Positions 34,379-43,222 of a DNA stretch of 64,000 bases are shown piece by piece. The stretch's first letter is position 1, and each line of letters opens with the position of its first letter. The stretch lies in contig JAIDSL010000102.1 in the NCBI GenBank assembly GCA_029061255.1, positions 1-64,000 of the forward strand, written 5' to 3'. Source of the stretch: Muribaculaceae bacterium (lineage in GTDB: Bacteria > Bacteroidota > Bacteroidia > Bacteroidales > Muribaculaceae). The translations under genes were made by a program, and so were the position numbers. The notes beneath the pieces are model-generated. The model saw only the letters and a program-made list of their open reading frames with translations. It was not told where the DNA came from and ran no database searches.

Positions 34379-34413
34379 AGAGTTTTTCGAACGTTATACA
34401 TTAACCCGGATGA

Positions 34414-34438
34414 AGCAGCCATAGGGGCTGCTTTTTTT
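34414..34438 (+). terminator. Terminator of coaE
   Basis: AGCAGCC...GGCTGCT stem with 5-bp loop and a run of seven T (34432-34438). Confidence 0.85.
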
Positions 34439-34501
34439 GTGGATATTGTAGTTTTTGTGGGTAATGATGCGTCTAAATGTCAGAAACGAAATCATAAAAC
34501 A

Positions 34502-34972
34502 ATGGAAAAGAATCAGACCTTGGACTTCGAGCGCCTCGTGATGGAGCATAAAAGCACCATCTATTCGGTCTGCTACATGTTTACCGAGACAAAACCGGAG
34601 GCTGACGATCTATTCCAGGAAGTGCTTATAAGCCTCTGGCAAGGAAAAGACTCATTTCGTGGCGATGCGAGCATCCGCTCGTGGGTCTACCGTGTGAGTA
34701 TGAACACCTGCATTTCATACAAGAGGAAAAAGCGGGTGAAAACGGTGCCGCTTGAGTTTTCTGCCGAATCCACAGTCCCGGACTCACCGGGCAACAAACA
34801 AGCACGTATGCTTCACGAACGCATATCGCGTCTCGAACCATTTGACCGCGCCATAGTGCTGCTCTGGCTTGAGGACATGTCGTATGACGAGATTGCTGCC
34901 ATTGTGGGCATCTCAGCAAAGGCCGTAGGCGTGCGCCTCGTGAGAATAAAGGAAAAACTGAAATCCCTATAA
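34502..34972 (+). CDS. ECF-type RNA polymerase sigma factor (second)
   Basis: About 156 residues from ATG 34502 (EKNQTLDFERLVMEHKSTIYSV); the frame upstream crosses the coaE terminator and is not used. Region 2: YMFTETKPEADDLFQEVLISLWQG. Region 2.4: SIRSWVYRVSMNTCISYKRK. Region 4: RLEPFDRAIVLLWLEDMSYD and EIAAIVGISAKAVGVRLVRIKEKL. It is compact, as typical for this group, and is followed after 12 bp by a membrane protein gene that probably modulates it. Confidence 0.92.
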   Translation: MEKNQTLDFERLVMEHKSTIYSVCYMFTETKPEADDLFQEVLISLWQGKDSFRGDASIRSWVYRVSMNTCISYKRKKRVKTVPLEFSAESTVPDSPGNKQARMLHERISRLEPFDRAIVLLWLEDMSYDEIAAIVGISAKAVGVRLVRIKEKLKSL

Positions 34973-34984
34973 ACTGACTTCAAA

Positions 34985-35566
34985 ATGGACGAACTCGATA
35001 TTTTAAAAGAAGAAATGGTGGCGCTTAAGCGTAGCCTTGACAAAGAACAGATCGTAAACGACAGACTTTTGCGTACCGTGATGCGGCAGAAGGCCTCATG
35101 GCTCAATAAATTTGTGATATCGGAATTCATCATGCTTCCCATCCTCTATCTGATGTTTGTGGGCATATGTGCATTTTTCCATGTCTCTCAGTGGTATGCA
35201 TTCTCGCTGCTTGTCCTCTCCCTGATTGACGTGCTGGTAGACATACGCACATTCCGTATCTCGCCGAAAGTGTTCAGCACTTGTACTATGCTTGAGGTGC
35301 GCCGCTTGCTCGTAAGGCAGAAGAAGGAGCGCTTCATCCATGTCTGCATAGCCCTTCCCCTTGCGATAGCTTGGCTTATACTCATGCTCTGCGCCATAGC
35401 GAATGCAACCGATCCTATGGCTACAGACCATATGCTCAACTACTCCGGAGTCGTAGGCGGCATTATCGGAGGAATCATCGGCGGCATAGTGGTAATGATA
35501 ATCTACCGCAAGGCTCAGAAGACAAACGATTTCATCATCAATGACATCCCTCAGGATAATGCATAA
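34985..35566 (+). CDS. Four-helix membrane protein, likely sigma-factor partner
   Basis: A 193-residue protein. The N-terminal 40 residues are soluble (ELDILKEEMVALKRSLDKEQ), followed by hydrophobic helices at about 47-64, 68-82, 120-140 and 150-173, the last Gly-rich (GGIIGGIIGGIVVMII). Position after the sigma factor and the cytoplasmic N-terminal helix suggest an anti-sigma role, similar to many uncharacterised Bacteroidetes pairs. No family-specific motif is recognised. Its stop codon TAA (35564-35566) lies inside the left arm of an AT-rich inverted repeat. Confidence 0.7.
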   Translation: MDELDILKEEMVALKRSLDKEQIVNDRLLRTVMRQKASWLNKFVISEFIMLPILYLMFVGICAFFHVSQWYAFSLLVLSLIDVLVDIRTFRISPKVFSTCTMLEVRRLLVRQKKERFIHVCIALPLAIAWLILMLCAIANATDPMATDHMLNYSGVVGGIIGGIIGGIVVMIIYRKAQKTNDFIINDIPQDNA

Positions 35567-35627
35567 TTCATAATTCACAATGCATAATCCCTGCGGGCTC
35601 AATTGTGCATTATGAATTATGCATTAT
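35556..35627. repeat. AT-rich inverted repeat, 26-bp arms
   Basis: Arms 35556-35581 and 35602-35627 are reverse complements with one mismatch (ATAATGCATAATTCATAAT in the left arm). The 20-bp loop contains CCTGCGGGCTC. The left arm carries the stop of the preceding gene. Related sequence occurs at 57222-57349 and, in traces, near 26900. Confidence 0.85.
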
Positions 35628-35636
35628 GAATTGATA

Positions 35637-37052
35637 TCATAGCCCTTTCTTCAGCCATGCCCCTGAGATGAGCCTCCAGAGGAAGATGGCTCCGCGGAAG
35701 CAAAGCTCGATGCACATGGCAAGCCACACTCCGGCAAGCCCCATCGTAGGGGCGAGCCATGCTGCGAGGGGAACCCTGACGAGCCAGATGCTGCTGAAGT
35801 TCATAATTGCAGGGAGCACGGTGTCGCCAACTCCGATCATCACACCATATGCCACAATTGAGGCAGCAAACATCGGCTCGGCAAAGGCCTCGATGCGGAG
35901 AGCCTCCGCTCCAAGGTCGATGATATCCTTCACCGGACTCATCAGTGCCATCACATCGGCGGCGAATATATACATTACGATTCCCATGATGCTCATTGTC
36001 AGCATTCCCATACCGGTAGTGATGTATCCAAAGCGTTTGGCAAGGTCCTTGCGTTTTGCCCCGTAGCTTTGCCCGACGAGAGTGGTGGCAGCTTCTGAAA
36101 TGCCATAGCCCGGCATATAGCAGAGGCTCTCTGCAGTCACAGCAAATGCGTTGGCAGCTATCGCCATCACTCCTAATGGAGCCACGATCACTGTAACGGC
36201 TATCTGTGCCCCACAGATCACAACGTGTTCGAGTGTCATAGGGGCTGATACCTTCAAAGCCTTGCGCAGGACCTCCCATTCAGGCCGGAAACTGTCTTTC
36301 TCCTTCACTTTTGCAATGGCAAGACCATCCTGACGGAAGCAAAGGAAATACATCATGAGCCCGGCAGTGATGATTTCGGCAGCCGCAGTGCCAAGGGCTG
36401 CTCCCAACACACCGAGCCCGGCACCCGGCATTGTAAGTGAAATGCCTGCTATGTCGATATTTCGGGTAGGGAAAATGAGCATGAAATTGAAGATGACATC
36501 AAGCACACACATCAAGACGTTGAGGCATCCGGGCACTTTCATGTTTCCACTGCATCGCAGCATCCCGCCCCCAAGATAGTTCATAGTGAAAAGCGGAAGG
36601 GCAAGCACGAACACAAGGAAGTAGATTGAGGCATCAGGGCAGATGCTTTCCTTGCCCCCAAGCCAGTGGGGGAGGGGCCATGCTATGGCGGCTCCTACTG
36701 CAGCCACCACAAGGCTAAACATCAAGCATGCAATGATGCTCTGCCGCAGTATCCGGCGCCCACGGGTATGGTCGGAAGCCCCTATGCTGTGGGCTACCTG
36801 CACGGAGAACCCCATCGTGACTGCTGAACATATGCCCCAGAAAAGCCAGAGAGATGTGGATACAAGTCCGACTGCCGCTGAAGGATCGGCACCGAGGTGT
36901 CCTACCATTGCAGCGTCGATATATTGCATCATCATGCTTGAGAGCTGAGCCATCATAGCCGGCCATGACAATTGTGCGGTCAGCTTAAGTTGCTGCCCGA
37001 AACTCAGACGCTCTCCGGATCTAATCTTGTCTATCAGCATTTCTTGATTCAA
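35637..37052 (-). CDS. MATE-family multidrug/metabolite efflux transporter
   Basis: A 471-residue protein with twelve predicted membrane helices. It has the two-lobe MATE pattern: LTAQLSWPAMMAQLSSMMMQ at the start of lobe 1, LGADPSAAVGLVSTSLWLFW, GGMLRCSGNMKVPGCLNVLM, then lobe 2 beginning APMTLEHVVICGAQ with AVTAESLCYMPGYGISEAAT. It exchanges sodium or protons for organic cations. A consensus promoter precedes it. The substrate cannot be predicted. Confidence 0.93.
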   Translation of the reverse strand: MNQEMLIDKIRSGERLSFGQQLKLTAQLSWPAMMAQLSSMMMQYIDAAMVGHLGADPSAAVGLVSTSLWLFWGICSAVTMGFSVQVAHSIGASDHTRGRRILRQSIIACLMFSLVVAAVGAAIAWPLPHWLGGKESICPDASIYFLVFVLALPLFTMNYLGGGMLRCSGNMKVPGCLNVLMCVLDVIFNFMLIFPTRNIDIAGISLTMPGAGLGVLGAALGTAAAEIITAGLMMYFLCFRQDGLAIAKVKEKDSFRPEWEVLRKALKVSAPMTLEHVVICGAQIAVTVIVAPLGVMAIAANAFAVTAESLCYMPGYGISEAATTLVGQSYGAKRKDLAKRFGYITTGMGMLTMSIMGIVMYIFAADVMALMSPVKDIIDLGAEALRIEAFAEPMFAASIVAYGVMIGVGDTVLPAIMNFSSIWLVRVPLAAWLAPTMGLAGVWLAMCIELCFRGAIFLWRLISGAWLKKGL

Positions 37053-37119
37053 TTTTCGCGGGTGAAAATTGAGGTTATTTGGTTATGAGGTTAAGGGGTG
37101 GATATGTTTATTTTTTATG

Positions 37120-37151
37120 CAAAGTTAGTCCTTTTTTCTCATACTTGCAAA
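37120..37151 (-). promoter_or_regulatory. Consensus promoter of the MATE gene
   Basis: On the minus strand TTTG (37151-37148), 20 bp, TAACTTTG (37127-37120). Confidence 0.75.
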
Positions 37152-37333
37152 TGTTAACAAAAGTTAAATTCGGACTTTGTGGGAAAAATTTATTGAAATT
37201 AGTATCATTTTTGTTAAAATTTGTATTAATTTTGAAGCTTGGCAGGGGTAATAGAGTAAAAACTCATTGACCTACCTTAATTAACCTGAATCTGAGATCA
37301 ATTAAATAAATGTAGTACCAAAAAACAACCTGC

Positions 37334-40300
37334 ATGAAAAACGTTTGTTTTACACTCAGCCGGAAAGTGCTGATGGCGATAGCGTTGCTATTGACATTCT
37401 CACTTCCCGCCCTGGCCCAGAAGATCGAGGTCCACGGCTACGTGGATGATGCGACGGGCGAACCCCTAATTGGTGCCACCGTGATGGAAAAAGGCACATC
37501 AAACGGCACAGCGACCGACTTTGACGGTAACTTCACCCTCAATGTCGCTCCGAATGCCACTCTCGTGATCAGCTACATCGGTTATGACACCCAGGAAGTT
37601 GCAGTCAACGGAAAAACAGACATCCGCGTGACCCTTCAGGACAACGCCACGATGCTTGCCGAGACTGTCGTGATCGGTTACGGCTCCGTGAAGAAATCGG
37701 ATGCGACCGGATCTGTGGCACTCGTAACTCCTGATGAAGTCGAGGCAGGCATTTCTACTTCTGCACAGGATCTTCTTGTAGGCGCAAGCCCCGGTGTGGT
37801 AGTTACAACCAACGGCGGTAGCCCTCAGGGTGGCGGTACAATCCGTATCCGTGGCGGTGCTTCACTGAATGCGTCGAACGACCCTCTTATAGTGCTTGAC
37901 GGTGTGCCTCTCGTGACGGGCGACGTGGAAGGCATGAACAACCCTCTTGCGATGATCGCTCCTGATAACATCGAGAGCATGACAATCCTCAAGGACGCAT
38001 CTGCTACTGCAATCTACGGTAGCCGCGCGTCGAACGGTGTCATCATCATCACTACAAAGAAAGGAAAGAAGGGACGTCCACAAATCAACTTCTCTGCAAG
38101 CTGGAAAGTTGAGACCGCTCGTAAAAAATGGGATGTCATGGATGCAACCCAATTCAGCGAGGCAATCCGAAATTATTGGGGAGCTGACTCCGAGGCAGCA
38201 GCTGCTCTCGGCACAGCAAATACCGATTGGCAGAAAGAAGTGCTCCGCACCACCATCTCTCAGGACTACAACCTTAGTGTCGGTGGTACAGCCGGTTTCC
38301 TCCCTTACCGCGTAAGTGCGTCCTATACCGATAACAAGGGTATCATGAAGAATACCGACATGAAGCGTGTGTCTGCCGGATTCAATCTCAATCCTAAGTT
38401 CTTCAATGGACTCCTCTCTATTAATGCCAACGCAAAAGGGTATTATATCCGCAACCGCTGGGGTAATGACGGAGCTATCGGTTCAGCTGTTTCGTTCAAC
38501 CCGACTCTTCCCGTCTACTCCAATATACCGACCGGCAACAGTGAATTCCCGTATTTCTATAATGGATACACCACTATTGCAGGCAATAACCAGGCCTTCA
38601 ATGTGAATGCATCGCTCAACCCTGTCGCAATGCTCTACGACTATGACAACTACAGCGATGTGTGGCGTTCAAATGGTAATCTCCAGATTGATTACGCACT
38701 TCATTTCCTCCCCGAGCTTCACCTTAACCTGAATCTCGGTTACGACGTAACAAAGTCTGAGAACCATAATACCCTTACCCAGAACTCTCCTTCCGCATGG
38801 AAGAATTCTCCTGATAAGAATGGTGCGGGCACGTATTATGAGAACTGGCATCTCTACCGCAATACCCTTCTTGACTTCTATATGAACTACAAGAAGGAGT
38901 TCGAGGCTATCCAGTCAAATCTTGATGCCATGGTAGGTTACTCCTGGCAGCGTTTCGACAATATGAACCACAACAATGGTACAGTCTATACTACCATGGG
39001 CTTCAAGGCTCCCGAGAACAACGGCGGTAAGCTCGAGATCGACCCGGCTTCTGCTGATAAGATCGGACATGCTTCCGGCAGCGTATTCCCCTACTACAGC
39101 GGTAACCTTATGCTCGTATCTTTCTTCGGACGTATCAACTATTCTTTAAAGGACACATACCTTCTCACATTCACCCTTCGTGATGACGGTACCTCCCGAT
39201 TCTCAAAAGACAACCGCTGGGGTCTCTTCCCATCAGTTGCTCTCGGATGGAAGATCAATAATATGCCTTTCTTCGAGGAGGCTGCACAGACAATGAACGA
39301 CTTCAAGCTCCGACTCGGTTGGGGTCAGACAGGTCAGCAGTCTGTAGGCGGATATTTCCCCTATATGCCACTTTATATCCAGAGCACTGACGGATCATAT
39401 TATCCCAATATGTGGACAGGTACTTATATCGATGGCGGAAAGCTGGTCGGCAACACCTACTATCCCAATGGCTACAATGCAAACCTGAAGTGGGAGACCA
39501 CTACCACTTGGAACGTTGGTTTCGACATGGGATGGCACAACAACAAGTACACCCTTGCCCTTGACTGGTATCTTCGCGATTCCAAGGACCTTCTCGCTTT
39601 CGTGACAGCTACTCCCGGTGCCTTCACGACCAATATGCTCGACCAGAACATCGGTTCGCTCCGCAACATCGGTCTTGAGGCTACTCTTGGTATGCGTGCT
39701 ATCGATACCGAAGACTTCACTTGGAACACAAGCCTCAATGTCGCTTGGAACAAGAACGAGATCACCAAGCTCAACAATGAGGGAACCTATGTGACAACAG
39801 GTGGTATCGCCGGTGGTAACGGTAATACCGTTCAGGTTCATCAGGTAGGTTATCCCGCATTCTCCTATCTTCTCTACGAGCAGATCTACGACCAGAACGG
39901 CAAGCCAATTGAAGGCGCATATGTGGACCAAGACGGCAACGGACAGATTGACTCCAACGACCTCGTGATCAAGCACTCGAGAGACCCGAAGGTGACAATG
40001 TCGTGGAACAATAATTTCTCATATAAAAACTGGGACCTCAGTTTCCAGCTCCGTGCATCCATCGGCAACTATGTCTACAACAATGCACTTGCCGGCAACT
40101 CCACTCTCAGCGAGACCTACCGCAACGGTCTTTCCAACCTGCTCGTGACAGATTATTACTTCCAGGGCGGCCAGACCACCAATACCTATTTGAGCGACTA
40201 CTGGCTTGAGAACGCTGGCTTCGTACGCTGCGACAATATAACACTGGGATATACATGGCCTGATCTCATCGACCATAACCTCCGTCTCCGTGTCTATGGT

Positions 40301-40426
40301 GCAGTACAGAATCCTTTCGTAATCACCAAATATCGCGGTCTTGACCCGGAAGTATTCTCCGGTATTGACAATAGCGTTTATCCGCGTCCCGTATCTTTCA
40401 ACCTCGGTGTGATCGCTACTTTCTAA
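37334..40426 (+). CDS. SusC-family TonB-dependent transporter (locus 2, galactan/starch)
   Basis: A 1030-residue protein: signal peptide (LLLTFSLPALAQ), regulatory domain (VHGYVDDATGEPLIGATVME, GTATDFDGNFTL), TonB box LAETVVIGYG, plug (TGSVALVTPDEVEAG, TILKDASATAIYGSRASNG) and a barrel ending PVSFNLGVIATF. It begins a polysaccharide utilisation locus followed by SusD, SusE, SusF, two GH53 enzymes and a GH13. The 5' region is AT-rich with a TAATTTTG at 37227-37234, but its -33 spacing is poor. No HTCS or SusR regulator is present in the window. Confidence 0.95.
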   Translation: MKNVCFTLSRKVLMAIALLLTFSLPALAQKIEVHGYVDDATGEPLIGATVMEKGTSNGTATDFDGNFTLNVAPNATLVISYIGYDTQEVAVNGKTDIRVTLQDNATMLAETVVIGYGSVKKSDATGSVALVTPDEVEAGISTSAQDLLVGASPGVVVTTNGGSPQGGGTIRIRGGASLNASNDPLIVLDGVPLVTGDVEGMNNPLAMIAPDNIESMTILKDASATAIYGSRASNGVIIITTKKGKKGRPQINFSASWKVETARKKWDVMDATQFSEAIRNYWGADSEAAAALGTANTDWQKEVLRTTISQDYNLSVGGTAGFLPYRVSASYTDNKGIMKNTDMKRVSAGFNLNPKFFNGLLSINANAKGYYIRNRWGNDGAIGSAVSFNPTLPVYSNIPTGNSEFPYFYNGYTTIAGNNQAFNVNASLNPVAMLYDYDNYSDVWRSNGNLQIDYALHFLPELHLNLNLGYDVTKSENHNTLTQNSPSAWKNSPDKNGAGTYYENWHLYRNTLLDFYMNYKKEFEAIQSNLDAMVGYSWQRFDNMNHNNGTVYTTMGFKAPENNGGKLEIDPASADKIGHASGSVFPYYSGNLMLVSFFGRINYSLKDTYLLTFTLRDDGTSRFSKDNRWGLFPSVALGWKINNMPFFEEAAQTMNDFKLRLGWGQTGQQSVGGYFPYMPLYIQSTDGSYYPNMWTGTYIDGGKLVGNTYYPNGYNANLKWETTTTWNVGFDMGWHNNKYTLALDWYLRDSKDLLAFVTATPGAFTTNMLDQNIGSLRNIGLEATLGMRAIDTEDFTWNTSLNVAWNKNEITKLNNEGTYVTTGGIAGGNGNTVQVHQVGYPAFSYLLYEQIYDQNGKPIEGAYVDQDGNGQIDSNDLVIKHSRDPKVTMSWNNNFSYKNWDLSFQLRASIGNYVYNNALAGNSTLSETYRNGLSNLLVTDYYFQGGQTTNTYLSDYWLENAGFVRCDNITLGYTWPDLIDHNLRLRVYGAVQNPFVITKYRGLDPEVFSGIDNSVYPRPVSFNLGVIATF

Positions 40427-40449
40427 TCTTCTCCAATTAATATCCACTT

Positions 40450-42228
40450 ATGAAATCATATATCAATAAATATCTTTTGGGATCTATGGCGGTGGCTGCA
40501 CTCGGACTCTCTTCCTGCGTCGGCGACCTTGACCAGTTCCCTAAAAACCCCACGGACCTTACTCCGGACCAGTTCGCTTCTAATCCGAAGGAGTATATCG
40601 GTGGTGCACTTGGAAAATGCTACAGTGGAATCGCCATTTCCGGTCAGGGTGGTTCAGGTTCGTCTGATATCTCGGGCCTTGACAATGGCCGCAGCTGCTG
40701 GAGCCGTGCGATATTCATGCTCAATGAGTTTACTACTGATGAGTGCCTTTGGATCTGGAAAGACTCCGGAGTGTTCGACCTCTGCACAAGCACATGGAGC
40801 TCCAACAACGAGAACGTATTCGGTACATACTCGCGTCTTTATACCCACATAGCGGTTTGCAACGACTTCATACGTCTTTCCCGCAATATTGGTGACTACG
40901 GTATATCTACCGGTGATGGTGCAAATCAGATTTCTCAGGCAGACCTCGACCAGTTTGTGCTTGAGGCTCGTGCTCTTCGTGGCTTGAGCTACTACTATGT
41001 GATTGACCTTTTCGGCAATGCCGCCGACGCATGGGACAACCAGCTTACCGGCGAAGAACCCCCCTACATCACCCGCAAGGATCTTTTCGACAAGGTGACA
41101 GCAGATCTCGAGGACGTGCTCGCAAACTTCAAGGAGTCAGGTATATATGGCCGTATCGGCAAAGATGCGGTAGAGGCTCTTCTCGCTAAGTTCTATCTTA
41201 ATGCAGAAGTATGGACAGGCACTGCACGCTGGCAAGAATGCTGGGCACACTGCCAGAACATCATCAACAACCACAAGGGTGGAGGTTTCGAAGGATCCGG
41301 CCTTGCTATGGATTATCTTTCTGTATTCTGTGCTAATAATGATATGTTTGCCCATGGTGGCAGCCTTAAGGCACAGAATGAAATTCTATGGAACATTCCA
41401 TATGCATATCAGGGCAACATCACCAATGCTAACGGTGAGCAGCAGAACGTATGGCTTACCCAAAGTTATGGCGGCACATCATTCCTGATCCTTTCTGCAC
41501 TTAGCGATCAGAACACTGCTACACCGGGATGGTTCGGTATCAACGGACAGTGGACATGTATGCACGCTCGTCCTGAGTTCTGCGAGAAATTCAACTTCAG
41601 CAATGGTGTGAGCCAGGATGGCAGAACATGGCTGTGGTTTACAGAGAATGATGGCTTCACTATGGCCAACACAGATTTCTCGACCTATAAGAATGGCTAT
41701 GTGCCCAACAAGTTCACAAATGTCTACTGTAATGCAGACGGCACAATGCCACGTTGGCAGGATCCGGAGACCGGTCTTCCCCGTGCAGGCGTTCATGACC
41801 TCAGCAATCCCGAAAACTACGGAATCGCTACCTATGCCACTTTCGCTGAGACCGATTATCCTGTGATCCGCCTGGCAGAAATCTACCTTACAGCAGCCGA
41901 GGCTCACGTAAGAGGCAATGTAGGCTCCCAGTCAGAAGCTCTTGAGTATGTAAATATCGTACGCCGCCGTGCAGGAGTAGGCAACTGGAACGCTGCAGAA
42001 CTCACAGCCAACAACCTTCTTGACGAACGTGCACGTGAGCTTTACTGGGAAAACAATCGCCGTACGGACCTTGTACGTGCCGGAATGTTTACATCTCGCT
42101 ACAATTGGAGCTGGAAGAACAATGTGGAAAGTGGAGCTGCCATTTCCGATCATATGAATGTCTTCCCTATACCTACTTCTGTCATCAATTCCTACGCTTC
42201 TGAGTATCCTCAGAATCCCGGATATTGA
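40450..42228 (+). CDS. SusD/RagB-family glycan-binding lipoprotein (locus 2)
   Basis: A 592-residue protein with lipobox LSSC (Cys23). N-terminal LDQFPKNPTDLTPDQFASNP, TPR-like helices (YSRLYTHIAVCNDFIRLSRN, LEARALRGLSYYYVIDLFG) and C-terminal LAEIYLTAAEAHVRG, ALEYVNIVRRRAGVGNW and DERARELYWENNRRTDLVRA follow the SusD pattern, ending NPGY. Several solvent-exposed Trp-rich stretches (RTWLWFTENDG, SRYNWSWKNN) may bind sugar. It starts 24 bp after susC. Confidence 0.95.
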   Translation: MKSYINKYLLGSMAVAALGLSSCVGDLDQFPKNPTDLTPDQFASNPKEYIGGALGKCYSGIAISGQGGSGSSDISGLDNGRSCWSRAIFMLNEFTTDECLWIWKDSGVFDLCTSTWSSNNENVFGTYSRLYTHIAVCNDFIRLSRNIGDYGISTGDGANQISQADLDQFVLEARALRGLSYYYVIDLFGNAADAWDNQLTGEEPPYITRKDLFDKVTADLEDVLANFKESGIYGRIGKDAVEALLAKFYLNAEVWTGTARWQECWAHCQNIINNHKGGGFEGSGLAMDYLSVFCANNDMFAHGGSLKAQNEILWNIPYAYQGNITNANGEQQNVWLTQSYGGTSFLILSALSDQNTATPGWFGINGQWTCMHARPEFCEKFNFSNGVSQDGRTWLWFTENDGFTMANTDFSTYKNGYVPNKFTNVYCNADGTMPRWQDPETGLPRAGVHDLSNPENYGIATYATFAETDYPVIRLAEIYLTAAEAHVRGNVGSQSEALEYVNIVRRRAGVGNWNAAELTANNLLDERARELYWENNRRTDLVRAGMFTSRYNWSWKNNVESGAAISDHMNVFPIPTSVINSYASEYPQNPGY

Positions 42229-42268
42229 TCTGAACCTTGTATGGATTAATCTAAAAGAAAACTAAGAA

Positions 42269-43147
42269 ATGAAAAAGATATCATTGATGATGACGCTCCT
42301 GTTCATTCTTGGAGCTGCATTCACTTCCTGCAAGGAAGACACACAACCGCGGCTTGAGAAGCCGACAGAGTTTGTGCTCAATACTCCGCCGATGGCAAAT
42401 GAGACTTATGTGCTTGAGGAATATGACGGAGTGGCTACCCAGATATATCTGACCGTCAGCCAGCCCAATTATGGACTCGGCACTGTGACAAGCTATGAGG
42501 TACAGCTCAGTAAGACTGAGGATTTCGCAACTTATCAAAGTCTCCTTACTGTCAATACACAGGCTAAGATTCAGTGTGACGGCTATGAGTGGTCAGTGGC
42601 CATGAACGCGCTGAACGGCATCACTACTGAAGAAGATGCAGATAAGTTTACCGGCGATGCAGAGGAAATATATGTCCGCGTTCGGGCGTTCATTCCCAAC
42701 GCTGATTACAGCTCTATCTGCTCCAACGTAATTAAGCTCAATGTGCAGCCCTACTTTGCTGTTCGCGCTCCCGGAAAGATTTACGTTATCGGTAACGTTA
42801 ACGGCTGGGACATCAACAACGGCTCTATCTATCTCAGCGAACCTGACAACGGCATTGGCAGCCACATCTATTCCGGTGAGTTTGAAATCACAGCCGAGCA
42901 GGCAAGCAGCGGCTTCCGCTTCTATACCGAACTCGGTAACTGGGGTAGCGATGGTGCTCTTCCGTCGATCGGTGCCAACGCCAACGACGGTGATAATGCT
43001 AATGTTGCTCTTGATGATGACAGCTACTATGCCGGCCCGTGTGTATACGGTAAGGGTAACTGGAACATCACTAATTGGGAAGGCGGCAAGATGAAGATGA
43101 CCGTCGACCTTAACGAGATGAAGGTTTATTTCCAGAAAGCTAATTAA
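42269..43147 (+). CDS. SusE-like surface glycan-binding lipoprotein
   Basis: A 292-residue lipoprotein (FTSC, Cys21) with the SusE N-terminal immunoglobulin-like domain (about 25-170: VLNTPPMANETYVLEEYDG, YEVQLSKTEDFATYQSLL, YVRVRAFIPNADYSSICSN). The C-terminal carbohydrate-binding domain (about 170-292) contains GKIYVIGNVNGWDINN, GFRFYTELGNWGSDGA and NITNWEGGKMKMTVDLNEMK, the pattern of starch-binding modules in SusE/SusF. It probably holds polysaccharide at the cell surface. A strong hairpin separates it from the next gene. Confidence 0.88.
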   Translation: MKKISLMMTLLFILGAAFTSCKEDTQPRLEKPTEFVLNTPPMANETYVLEEYDGVATQIYLTVSQPNYGLGTVTSYEVQLSKTEDFATYQSLLTVNTQAKIQCDGYEWSVAMNALNGITTEEDADKFTGDAEEIYVRVRAFIPNADYSSICSNVIKLNVQPYFAVRAPGKIYVIGNVNGWDINNGSIYLSEPDNGIGSHIYSGEFEITAEQASSGFRFYTELGNWGSDGALPSIGANANDGDNANVALDDDSYYAGPCVYGKGNWNITNWEGGKMKMTVDLNEMKVYFQKAN

Positions 43148-43160
43148 TTGATAAGTGGTA

Positions 43161-43197
43161 TCTGTCCGGGACTCCCGGAATGTGAATCCCGGACAGA
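43161..43197. other. Intercistronic hairpin between susE- and susF-like genes
   Basis: TCTGTCCGGGA pairs with TCCCGGACAGA across a 15-bp loop that holds a smaller stem. No T-run follows, so partial termination or message stabilisation is more likely than a full stop. Confidence 0.65.
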
Positions 43198-43222
43198 GGC
43201 CTCATCTAACATTTAAATCAAT

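Noticed and set aside
35617-36279. Open frame of 220 codons overlapping the MATE gene on the same strand
   Set aside because: It is an alternative frame of a well-conserved transporter gene; its composition (Cys-, Arg- and His-rich) is typical of a shadow frame.
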